The position numbers and the translations under genes were made by a program. Below the pieces are notes generated by a model. The model was not told the origin of the DNA and searched no databases. It saw only the letters and a program-made list of their open reading frames with translations. Below, one piece after another: positions 1 through 5,903 of a DNA stretch of 6,250 nt. Every line of letters starts with the position of its first letter. Positions within the stretch are counted from its first letter, which is position 1. The DNA is taken from positions 12,633-18,882 of the forward strand of contig DNZB01000257.1 of assembly GCA_003506635.1 (NCBI GenBank), in the 5' to 3' direction. The stretch comes from Parvularcula sp. (GTDB lineage: Bacteria; Pseudomonadota; Alphaproteobacteria; Caulobacterales; Parvularculaceae).

Positions 1-1012
1 GCGCGAAAATGTCGAACTGCGCGAGCGCGGCCCGGACTGGGGGCTTATCGGAGGTTCGGCGGCGATCAACAATTTGCGCGGAGTCATTGACCGCGTCGCG
101 GATTCGCGCTCGCGCGTTCTCATTTCCGGCCCCGCCGGTTCAGGCAAGGAAGTGATCGCGCGCCTGTTGCACGCGAAGTCCGCGCGCGCCGACCTGCCGT
201 TCATCGTCGTCAGCGCAGCGACGATCGCGCCCGAGCGCATGGAAGAGGAACTCTTCGGGGTCGAAGGAGAGGGCGGAAGGCCCAAATCCATCGGCCTTCT
301 CGAACGGGCGCACGGCGGCACGCTGATGTTCGACGAAGTCGGCGACATGCCGATCGAGACCCAGAACAAGATCTTGCGCGTGCTTGTCGATCAGCGCTTC
401 AGGCGCGTCGGCGGCGACGCGCCGGTCAGCGTCGATGTGCGGATCGTATCCTCGACCTCGCGCGATCTTCTTGAAGACGCGGCGAACGGCCGGTTCCGCG
501 AGGACCTTTTCCATCGCCTCAACGTCGTGCCCGTGTCCGCGCCCTCGCTCTCCGAGCGCCGCGACGATATCCCGGCGCTTTCGGCCTATTTCATCGACCG
601 CATTTCGCGGGGCGCGGGCTTTCCCAAGCGCGCCATGACGGCCGAGGCGCTGGCGGCGCTCCAGGCCTATCACTGGCCGGGAAATGTCCGTCAGCTTAGA
701 AACGTCATCGAGCGCACGCTCCTCTTGATGGGCCGCGACGCCCGTCTTGAGATCGCCTGCGAACACCTGCCGGCGGAAATCATCGACGCCGGCCTGTCAA
801 TTCCCGCGGGCGAGGGGCTGGAGCAGATCATCGCGCTGCCCTTGCGCGAGGCGCGTGAGCGCTTCGAGCGCGAATATCTGATCGCACAGATCAACCGCTT
901 CGGCGGCAATATCTCGCGCACGGCGGCCTTCATCGGCATGGAGCGCTCCGCGCTCCACCGCAAGCTCAAGGCGCTCGGCGTCGGCGGCGCGCCGAGGGCG
1001 GAAAGCGCCTAG
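1..1012 (+). CDS. ntrX: Nitrogen assimilation response regulator NtrX, C-terminal part (5' end outside window)
   Basis: NtrX is the cytoplasmic DNA-binding response regulator paired with the membrane kinase NtrY. The frame is open from base 2, giving 336 visible residues; full NtrX proteins are about 450-460 aa, so roughly 120 residues (the phosphoreceiver domain) are missing to the left. A TTG at 74 is internal, because the codons before it already read as NtrX linker (ENVELRERG, then IGG-SAAINNLRG). Visible domains are an AAA+ core with Walker A GPAGSGKE (bases 128-151), ELFG (248-259), Walker B-type LMFDEV (ending near 340), arginine-finger region GRFREDLFHRLN and sensor II WPGNVRQLRN. A Fis-type helix-turn-helix follows (bases about 893-982, NRFGGNISRTAAFIG...LHRKLKALGV). 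The sigma-54-contacting GAFTGA loop that should follow ELFG is absent. It is therefore more likely a DNA-binding regulator using ordinary promoters than a sigma-54 activator (inference). It leads into trkA after 37 bases. Confidence 0.93.
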   Translation, partial: RENVELRERGPDWGLIGGSAAINNLRGVIDRVADSRSRVLISGPAGSGKEVIARLLHAKSARADLPFIVVSAATIAPERMEEELFGVEGEGGRPKSIGLLERAHGGTLMFDEVGDMPIETQNKILRVLVDQRFRRVGGDAPVSVDVRIVSSTSRDLLEDAANGRFREDLFHRLNVVPVSAPSLSERRDDIPALSAYFIDRISRGAGFPKRAMTAEALAALQAYHWPGNVRQLRNVIERTLLLMGRDARLEIACEHLPAEIIDAGLSIPAGEGLEQIIALPLREARERFEREYLIAQINRFGGNISRTAAFIGMERSALHRKLKALGVGGAPRAESA

Positions 1013-1037
1013 GGTAGCCGTCAGGGCGACTCTCGAT

Positions 1038-1042
1038 AGGGA
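1038..1042 (+). promoter_or_regulatory. Shine-Dalgarno site of trkA
   Basis: AGGGA lies 7 bases before the ATG at 1050, in the 37-base ntrX-trkA gap. It supports that ATG as the trkA start. I see no convincing terminator or promoter in this gap, so trkA is probably read through from ntrX. Confidence 0.55.
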
Positions 1043-1049
1043 ATGACCC

Positions 1050-2423
1050 ATGCGCATCATCATCTGCGGCGCCGGCCGCGTCGGCACAGGCATCGCGCGG
1101 CGCCTCGCCGCCGAGAACAACGCCGTCACCATGGTCGACCAGTCGAAGGAGCTTGTCCGGTCGGTGACGGATCGGCTCGACGTGCGCGGCGTCGTCGGCA
1201 ACGGCGCCTATCCTGAGACTCTCGCCGAGGCGGGCGCGCGCGAAGCGGACATGCTGATCGCCGTCACCTATTCCGATGAAGTGAACATGGTCGCCTGCCA
1301 GGTCGCGCATTCCCTGTTCAACGTGCCGACGAAGATCGCGCGCCTTCGCGCGTCGGGCTATCTCGACCCGCAATATTCCGATCTTTTCTCGCGCGACCAC
1401 TTGCCCATCGACGTCATCATCTCGCCGGAGCGGGAGGTGTCAGAAGCGATCATGCAGCGCATGGCGACGCCCGGCGCCTTCGAGACCAAAAGCTTCGTCG
1501 ACGGCGCCGTACTCGCCGTCGGGGTGAAGCTGAAGGAAGACTGCCCGATCCTCAATTCGCCGCTGCGGCAGGTCGCCGAGCTGTTTCCGCATCTCAAGAT
1601 CACTATCGTCGCCATAAACCGAGACGGGCGGATTTGGCGCGTCCACGCCGATGACCAGCTCTACGCCGGCGACGCCATCTATTTCATCGCCGACCGCAAT
1701 GATGTCGCCCGCGCGCTCGACATCATGGGCCAGGCGGAGCGGCAGGCCCGCCGCGTCATCATCGTCGGCGGCGGCAATATCGGGCTTCATGTGGCGACCG
1801 GCCTCGAAAAGATCAGCGCGACGAAGATCCGGCTGATCGAGCGCGACCGCGCCCGCGCCGAAAGGATCGCGGAAGACCTTGAACGCACGATCGTCCTGCA
1901 GGGCGACGGGCTCGACCGCGCGCTCCTGCGCGAGGCGGGGGTTGAGGAAACGGAGACCGTCGTCGCGGTCACCAATAACGATCAGGTCAATATTCTCGCC
2001 TGCGTCGTCGCCAAGCGCGAAGGCGCGCGCCGCGCCATGGCGCTCATCAACGAGCAGGATTACGGGCCGATCTCGGAGGCCGTGGGCGTCGACCGGTTCG
2101 TCGACCCGCGCTCGACGACGATATCGACGATCCTCCAGCACATCCGGCGCGGCCGCATTAAAGGCGTCTTTTCGCTCTATGACGGCGAGGCTGAACTGAT
2201 CGACGCGATCGCGCTTGAAACCTCGCCGCTCGTCAACAAGCCCCTGTCGGAGGCCGAACTGCCCGAGGGCGTGATGATCGGCGCCATTTACCGCGACGGA
2301 AAAGTCTCGATGCCGAATTCGGAAACGGTCATCAAGCCGGGGGACCGCGTCGTTCTGATGGCGCTCAAGGATTATGTGAAAGACGTTGAGCAGATGTTCC
2401 GCGTCAGCATTGATTATTTCTAG
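1050..2423 (+). CDS. trkA: Trk potassium uptake system regulatory protein TrkA
   Basis: TrkA is the peripheral cytosolic subunit that binds NAD(H)/nucleotide and gates the K+ channel subunit TrkH/TrkG at the inner membrane; no trkH lies in this window. The 457-residue length matches the usual two-lobed TrkA (about 458 aa). Each half has a Rossmann TrkA-N (RCK) domain followed by a TrkA-C domain. Half one has the glycine motif GAGRVG at residues 7-12 with the ribose-binding acid in MVDQ (D30), and a TrkA-C stretch near 145-228. Half two has GGGNIG at 240-245 with the acid in LIERD (E264), then a second TrkA-C near 375-455, including the typical ending IKPGDRVVLMAL. Both nucleotide-binding motifs look intact. 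The ATG is preceded by AGGGA at a 7-base spacing. No membrane segment or signal peptide is seen, as expected. The stop is TAG, and the next gene starts 9 bases later. Confidence 0.96.
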   Translation: MRIIICGAGRVGTGIARRLAAENNAVTMVDQSKELVRSVTDRLDVRGVVGNGAYPETLAEAGAREADMLIAVTYSDEVNMVACQVAHSLFNVPTKIARLRASGYLDPQYSDLFSRDHLPIDVIISPEREVSEAIMQRMATPGAFETKSFVDGAVLAVGVKLKEDCPILNSPLRQVAELFPHLKITIVAINRDGRIWRVHADDQLYAGDAIYFIADRNDVARALDIMGQAERQARRVIIVGGGNIGLHVATGLEKISATKIRLIERDRARAERIAEDLERTIVLQGDGLDRALLREAGVEETETVVAVTNNDQVNILACVVAKREGARRAMALINEQDYGPISEAVGVDRFVDPRSTTISTILQHIRRGRIKGVFSLYDGEAELIDAIALETSPLVNKPLSEAELPEGVMIGAIYRDGKVSMPNSETVIKPGDRVVLMALKDYVKDVEQMFRVSIDYF

Positions 2424-2426
2424 GGA
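2422..2426 (+). promoter_or_regulatory. Shine-Dalgarno site of the aminotransferase gene, overlapping the trkA stop
   Basis: AGGGA begins inside the trkA TAG stop codon (2421-2423) and sits 6 bases before the ATG at 2433. This arrangement favours translational coupling, with ribosomes ending trkA re-initiating on the next gene. It also supports the 2433 start. Confidence 0.6.
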
Positions 2427-2432
2427 ACGGAC

Positions 2433-3290
2433 ATGCCGCGCATCGCCTATGTCAACGGCGCCTACACGCCGATCGAAGACGCCAGCGTCCATATCGAGGA
2501 CCGCGGCTACCAGTTCGCTGACGGGATCTATGAAGTCGTCTTGTTCGTCGCGGGCGAATTCTGGGATCTCGACGGGCATCTGAAACGCTGGGCGCGGTCG
2601 CTGCGAGAGCTGGAAATCAAGGCGCCGATGAGCGAAGGCGCGCTCCGCATCGTCATCAGGAAACTGATCGAGAAGAACCGCCTCAAGGACTGCATGGTCT
2701 ACATGCAGGCGACGCGCGGCGTCGCGCCGCGCAATCACCCGTTCCCGGCGGACGACGTTGAACCCGCGCTGGTGCTGACCGCAAAGCCGATCGACCTCGA
2801 AAAGCTCAATGCGAAGTCGGCGAAGGGGATTTCGGTCATCACCGCGCCCGACATTCGCTGGGGCCGCGTCGATATCAAGACGGTCGGGCTGCTCCCCAAT
2901 TGCCTGGCGAAGGAGCAAGCCGTGCGCGCCGGCGCCGCCGAGGCCTGGCTCGTCAAGGACGGCAAGGTGACGGAGGGTTCTTCTTCCAACGCCTGGATTG
3001 TCGATGACAAGGGCGCGCTCATCACTCATCCCTTGGGCGAGGCGATCCTCGGCGGCATTACGCGCCAGACTGCGATCGCCGTCGCTGAAAGCTTGCAGAT
3101 GAAGGTCGTCGAACGCGCGTTTTCGGTCGATGAGGCTTTGAAGGCGCGCGAGGCGTTCATCACCTCCGCGATGAACCTCGTGACCCCGGTGATCGCCATC
3201 GACGGAAGGAAAGTGGGCGCGGGGAAGCCGGGCCCCATCGCGGCGCGCTTGCGCGCTGCCTATATCGCGCGGTGCGGGGCGGGGCGTTAG
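2433..3290 (+). CDS. dat: D-amino-acid aminotransferase (PLP fold type IV)
   Basis: A cytoplasmic PLP enzyme of 285 aa, the usual size for D-alanine aminotransferases, which interconvert D-amino acids and 2-oxo acids (for example D-Ala + 2-oxoglutarate to pyruvate + D-Glu). The diagnostic motifs are in the expected order. [12 protein letters not shown] contains Tyr33, equivalent to Tyr31 of the Bacillus enzyme. TRGVAPRNH has Arg100 and His102, matching the R98/H100 carboxylate trap that marks D-amino-acid rather than branched-chain transaminases. [10 protein letters not shown] carries the Schiff-base lysine K149. EGSSSN contains E181, which contacts the pyridine nitrogen. LGGITR at 206-211 binds the cofactor phosphate. 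The start ATG follows an AGGGA site and lies 9 bases after trkA. Other type IV enzymes (branched-chain transaminase, aminodeoxychorismate lyase) are less likely because of the RxH motif. The same position between trkA and hfq is known in rhizobia-like bacteria. True substrate range cannot be read from sequence. Confidence 0.9.
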   Translation: MPRIAYVNGAYTPIEDASVHIEDRGYQFADGIYEVVLFVAGEFWDLDGHLKRWARSLRELEIKAPMSEGALRIVIRKLIEKNRLKDCMVYMQATRGVAPRNHPFPADDVEPALVLTAKPIDLEKLNAKSAKGISVITAPDIRWGRVDIKTVGLLPNCLAKEQAVRAGAAEAWLVKDGKVTEGSSSNAWIVDDKGALITHPLGEAILGGITRQTAIAVAESLQMKVVERAFSVDEALKAREAFITSAMNLVTPVIAIDGRKVGAGKPGPIAARLRAAYIARCGAGR

Positions 3291-3307
3291 CCAAAGGTCT
3301 TGCCGGG

Positions 3308-3336
3308 TTGCATCCCCCCGATTCTCGGGCGATAGT
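3308..3336 (+). promoter_or_regulatory. Weak sigma-70-type promoter candidate for hfq
   Basis: TTGCAT (3308-3313) and GATAGT (3331-3336) are separated by exactly 17 bases in the dat-hfq gap. The match to TTGACA/TATAAT is only 3/6 and 4/6, but the spacing is ideal and the region is the longest gap inside the ntrX-to-phosphatase cluster. hfq commonly has its own promoter in other bacteria, so this is a plausible but unproven site. Transcription would begin near 3343. Confidence 0.3.
3317..3329 (+). other. Short GC-rich hairpin in the dat-hfq gap
   Basis: CCCGA (3317-3321) and TCGGG (3325-3329) form a perfect 5-bp stem closed by a TTC loop, 27 bases after the dat stop. No T-run follows, so it is not a standard intrinsic terminator. 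It could protect the 3' end of a processed dat transcript, or simply be chance in GC-rich DNA. Confidence 0.35.
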
Positions 3337-3359
3337 GCTTGCTGCAATGCAACAAGCAT
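3335..3359 (+). repeat. Inverted repeat / hairpin upstream of hfq
   Basis: TGCTTG (3336-3341) pairs with CAAGCA (3353-3358). Inside it, one C/A mismatch is followed by three more pairs (TGC 3343-3345 with GCA 3349-3351) and an AAT loop; a G-T wobble can extend the outside. The stem lies 24 bases before the hfq start, and its 5' arm overlaps the candidate -10 box. It may act as an operator-like dyad in DNA or as a leader hairpin in an mRNA started upstream. Function is not known. Confidence 0.4.
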
Positions 3360-3363
3360 CTGG

Positions 3364-3370
3364 CGGGAGA
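3364..3370 (+). promoter_or_regulatory. Probable ribosome binding site of hfq with long spacing
   Basis: GGGAGAG ends 12 bases before the ATG at 3383, a longer spacing than usual. It abuts the in-frame GTG at 3371, which is too close to use it. The homology-based start at 3383 is therefore preferred, with this as its likely but suboptimal site. Confidence 0.4.
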
Positions 3371-3382
3371 GTGCTGACGGTC

Positions 3383-3622
3383 ATGAGCGATAAGAAACAG
3401 AACCTTCAGGATGTCTTCTTGAACCATGTCCGCAAGGACAAGGTGCCAGTCACGATCTTTCTTGTGAACGGGGTGAAGCTGCAAGGCGTCGTCACCTGGT
3501 TCGACAATTTCTGCGTCCTCCTGAAGCGCGAGGGGCAGGTTCAACTCGTTTACAAGCACGCAATTTCGACGGTAATGCCGTCCCAGCCCGTCAATCTGTG
3601 GGACGGCGAGGAAAGCGAATAG
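3383..3622 (+). CDS. hfq: RNA chaperone Hfq
   Basis: Hfq is a hexameric Sm-like protein that binds U-rich sRNA 3' ends and A-rich mRNA sites, promoting sRNA-mRNA pairing in the cytoplasm. The product is 79 aa, typical of the short alphaproteobacterial form with almost no C-terminal tail. Residues 5-15 ([11 protein letters not shown]) are the N-terminal helix, with Q6 and D10 on the proximal RNA face. Sm1 is [23 protein letters not shown] (21-43), including the proximal-site aromatic F43. Sm2 holds the hallmark YKHAIS (57-62), with K58 and H59. The ATG at 3383 fits family length and sequence ([10 protein letters not shown]). In-frame alternatives upstream (ATG 3347, GTG 3371) would add 12 or 4 atypical residues. 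The gene follows dat after 92 bases of structured leader and ends with TAG, 6 bases before hflX. Confidence 0.97.
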   Translation: MSDKKQNLQDVFLNHVRKDKVPVTIFLVNGVKLQGVVTWFDNFCVLLKREGQVQLVYKHAISTVMPSQPVNLWDGEESE

Positions 3623-3628
3623 GTCCCT

Positions 3629-5008
3629 TTGGACGCCGAGCATAAAGACCCCCGCGCCGCCGATATGGGCGCGGCTTTTGTCATCCATGTTGAATTCGCC
3701 CGCGATGACCGGCGCCGGACGCCCGCCGCCCGGCTGGAAGAGGCATGCGGCCTCGCAGAGGCGATCGACCTTCGCGTCGTGCATCGCGAGGTAACTGCCC
3801 TGTCAGCGCCGCGACCGGCGACGCTGATCGGCTCCGGCAAGGTCGAGGCGATCAAGGCGGCGCTCGACGCGCGCGACCCGCGCCCTGGCCTCGTCATCGT
3901 CGATGCGGCGCTGTCGCCGATCCAGCACCGCAACCTTGAAAAGGCCTGGGACGCCAAGGTGCTCGATCGCACGGCGCTGATCCTTGAAATTTTCGGTGCG
4001 CGCGCCCGGACGGCGGAAGGCCGCCTTCAGGTCGATCTTGCGCATCTGACCTACCAGAAATCCCGGCTCGTGCGCTCGTGGACGCATCTTGAGCGCCAGC
4101 GCGGCGGGCGCGGCTTCCTCGGCGGCCCAGGCGAACGCCAGATCGAAAGCGACCGCCGCGCCATCGAGAACGAAATCGACCGGCTGAAAGCGCGCCTTGA
4201 GGAGGTGCGCCGTACACGGAACTTGCAGCGCGCCAAGCGGCGCAAAGCGCCGCACCCGGTGGTCGCGCTGGTCGGCTATACGAACGCCGGAAAATCGACT
4301 TTGTTCAACCGGCTGACGAAAGCGGACGTCGTCGCCCGCGACCAGCTGTTCGCGACGCTTGACCCGACCATGCGGGCCGTCGATCTCGGCTCCGGCCAGC
4401 GGATCATTCTTTCGGACACTGTCGGCTTTATTTCCGATCTGCCGACGCAGCTCGTCGCGGCCTTTCGCGCGACGCTTGAAGAAGTGCTGGAGGCTGATCT
4501 TGTCTTGCACGTCCGCGACGCGGCGCATGAGGATTCCGATTCGCAGTGCGAGGACGTCATCGACGTGCTCGCCGAACTCGGGCTCACCGGCGAGGCGGAC
4601 ACGCCGGTCATCGAGGTGATGAACAAGATCGACCTGCTGACGCCGAAGGACCGGCAGTCGCTGCTGGCCCTGACAAAGGCCGGCGGGGGGCTTGCCGCGA
4701 TGACCGTCGACGACCCGCTGCGGGCCGGCGTTTCGGCGACGACGGGGGAGGGCGTTGAGGATCTCCTTGTCCTGATCGACCGGATTCTTACGGCGGACCG
4801 CAAGCGTTACGTCATTCGCCTGCCAGCTGCTGACGGCGCGGCGCGCGCTTTTTTGCATGAACATGGCGATGTCGCCGCATTGGCCGAAAGCGAGGAGGGA
4901 GCGCTGATCGACGTGCGCCTCTCCGAAAAGGCGTTCGGGCAATTTCGCAAACTTCACCCCTCCGCCGTCATCGAAGCGTCGCACGAGCGCGGCCGGCTGA
5001 TCGCATGA
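3629..5008 (+). CDS. hflX: GTPase HflX (ribosome-splitting GTPase)
   Basis: HflX is a translation-factor-class GTPase that binds the 50S subunit and splits stalled ribosomes during heat or antibiotic stress. The 459-residue product has the N-terminal HflX domain (about 15-120, including TLIGSGKVE at 65-73), the glycine-rich signature GGRGFLGGPGERQIE (159-173) and a basic coiled-coil helix (about 176-207). The G domain follows: G1 GYTNAGKST (216-224), G2 region FATLDPT (241-247), G3 DTVGF (263-267), G4 NKID (332-335) and G5 SATTGEG (369-375). A C-terminal domain runs from about 393. All GTP-binding motifs are intact. The TTG start at 3629 is uncertain: AGGT lies only 4 bases upstream. The first in-frame ATG is at 3665 (447 aa, starting MGAAFVIHVEF) but lacks any ribosome site. 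The frame is the same as that of hfq. It ends in ATGA, overlapping the next gene. Confidence 0.94.
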   Translation: MDAEHKDPRAADMGAAFVIHVEFARDDRRRTPAARLEEACGLAEAIDLRVVHREVTALSAPRPATLIGSGKVEAIKAALDARDPRPGLVIVDAALSPIQHRNLEKAWDAKVLDRTALILEIFGARARTAEGRLQVDLAHLTYQKSRLVRSWTHLERQRGGRGFLGGPGERQIESDRRAIENEIDRLKARLEEVRRTRNLQRAKRRKAPHPVVALVGYTNAGKSTLFNRLTKADVVARDQLFATLDPTMRAVDLGSGQRIILSDTVGFISDLPTQLVAAFRATLEEVLEADLVLHVRDAAHEDSDSQCEDVIDVLAELGLTGEADTPVIEVMNKIDLLTPKDRQSLLALTKAGGGLAAMTVDDPLRAGVSATTGEGVEDLLVLIDRILTADRKRYVIRLPAADGAARAFLHEHGDVAALAESEEGALIDVRLSEKAFGQFRKLHPSAVIEASHERGRLIA

Positions 5009-5811
5009 GGCCTGACGCATTCCGGGTGGCGCAGGCGATCGCCGATGTCACGGCGGCGGAAATAGCGCCGCATTTCGGCAAGCTCGAAAAAGAGGCGGTG
5101 CGCCATAAATCGAGCGCGACCGATCTCGTGACGCGCGTCGATGAGGCCGCGGAGGCCGCGCTGAAGAAGGCGCTGTCGGCGCTCGCGCCCGGCGCCGGTT
5201 TCGTCGGCGAGGAAGCCGCCGCCGCCGATCCCTCAATCGTCGCGGCGCTCTCGGGCGAGGGCGCGTTCTGGATCGTCGATCCGCTCGACGGCACGCGCAA
5301 TTTTGTCAATGGCGTCGCCGAATTTGGAACGATCGTCGCTTATGTCGAGAACGGCGCGACGCTGATAGGCTGGATTTACGCCGCACCGGAGCGCAAATGC
5401 GCCGTGGCGGTCAAAGGCGAGGGCGTTCGCTGGGACGGGGGAACGCCTGTCGTCGCGCCGCGGTCGAATGATCCGCCGATGGGTCTTCGTTCGATGGGGT
5501 GGCTGACCCCTCAATGGCGCGACCGGTTGGCGCTTGCGTTGGGAAAAAACCTCGCTTCTCGGCCGGGGCGCTGCTCCGCCTATGCTTACCTGAAACTGAT
5601 GACGGGCGAGGTTGATTTCAAGCTGTCGAGCCGTATTCACCCTTGGGATCACGCGGCCGGCGCGCTGATCCTCGCCGAGCTCGGCGGGCGCGCGGCGTTC
5701 CTCGAAAACGGCGAGACCTATTCGCCGCGCGACTCCATCGACGCGCCCCTGCTCGCGACGGCGCCCGGACGGGATTGGGCGGAAGTGTCCGGCCGGTTGC
5801 TGGAGCTGTAA
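5005..5811 (+). CDS. Inositol monophosphatase family protein
   Basis: A Mg2+-dependent, Li+-sensitive-type sugar or nucleotide phosphatase fold of 268 aa, cytoplasmic, with no signal peptide. The metal and catalytic motifs are complete: DLVTRVDEAAE (40-50, with T43 and D46), GEE (68-70, metal ligand E69), WIVDPLDGTRNF (89-100, metal ligands D92 and D95 with the catalytic T97) and HPWDHAAGALILAELGG (212-228, with D215). These features are shared by inositol-1-phosphatase (SuhB), 3'(2'),5'-bisphosphate nucleotidase (CysQ) and histidinol-phosphatase (HisN) branches. I cannot assign the substrate, so no gene symbol is given. The ATG at 5005 overlaps the hflX TGA (ATGA) and has no clear Shine-Dalgarno site, which points to translational coupling with hflX. 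The stop is TAA. Confidence 0.88.
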   Translation: MRPDAFRVAQAIADVTAAEIAPHFGKLEKEAVRHKSSATDLVTRVDEAAEAALKKALSALAPGAGFVGEEAAAADPSIVAALSGEGAFWIVDPLDGTRNFVNGVAEFGTIVAYVENGATLIGWIYAAPERKCAVAVKGEGVRWDGGTPVVAPRSNDPPMGLRSMGWLTPQWRDRLALALGKNLASRPGRCSAYAYLKLMTGEVDFKLSSRIHPWDHAAGALILAELGGRAAFLENGETYSPRDSIDAPLLATAPGRDWAEVSGRLLEL

Positions 5812-5813
5812 GG

Positions 5814-5876
5814 CGGACTTCAGCCCGCGGCGCGATGGTTGTATGCCGGACTTGAGGCCCGCCCTGCGGCGCCGAT
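5814..5876 (+). repeat. Imperfect tandem-like repeat in the phosphatase-SDR gap
   Basis: Two related units lie in this gap. Unit one (5814-5836) and unit two (5847-5876) share CGGACTT, then AG at equal offset, then CCCG, GCGGCGC and GAT in the same order, with small insertions in unit two. The order of five shared blocks makes coincidence less likely, but GC-rich sequence inflates such matches. No known repeat family is recognised. Confidence 0.3.
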
Positions 5877-5880
5877 TTTT
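5828..5880 (+). terminator. Weak intrinsic terminator candidate after the phosphatase gene
   Basis: CGGCGC (5828-5833) can pair with GCGCCG (5869-5874), followed by ATTTTT (5875-5880). The loop is about 35 bases and the T-run is only five, so this is a poor terminator by standard rules. Its position between the coupled hflX-phosphatase pair and the SDR gene is its main support. Confidence 0.2.
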
Positions 5881-5890
5881 CCCTGGCGTG

Positions 5891-5895
5891 CGGAG
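5891..5895 (+). promoter_or_regulatory. Shine-Dalgarno site deciding the SDR start
   Basis: CGGAG ends 2 bases before an ATG at 5898 and 8 bases before a GTG at 5904, both in frame. The spacing fits the GTG far better, so GTG 5904 is preferred even though ATG is the more common codon. Confidence 0.45.
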
Positions 5896-5903
5896 CGATG
5901 ATC

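Noticed and set aside
74..76. TTG at 74 as the start of a short stand-alone sigma-54-type activator
   Set aside because: The frame is open to the left edge, and the preceding codons continue the NtrX linker, so the gene is simply cut by the window.
140..766. A 208-residue minus-strand frame over ntrX
   Set aside because: Shadow of the AAA+ domain coding sequence; no domain or ribosome site seen.
1440..3359. A 639-residue open frame on the minus strand, antisense to trkA and dat
   Set aside because: It mirrors two well-supported plus-strand genes, its composition is Asp/Arg/Ala-rich as expected from the reverse complement of GC-rich codons, and it shows no recognisable domain.
3272..3382. 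Hfq extended upstream to a start at 3272 inside dat
   Set aside because: The extra 37 residues overlap dat, resemble no Hfq N-terminus and lack a suitable ribosome site; 79 aa from 3383 matches the family.
3803..5020. A 405-residue open frame on the minus strand, antisense to hflX
   Set aside because: hflX has every G-domain motif on the plus strand; the antisense frame has no motif and a shadow-like composition.
5852..5880. TTGAGG-N17-ATTTTT as a promoter for the SDR gene
   Set aside because: The -35 is passable (4/6) but the -10 matches the consensus at only 2 of 6 positions, so it is not supportable as a feature.
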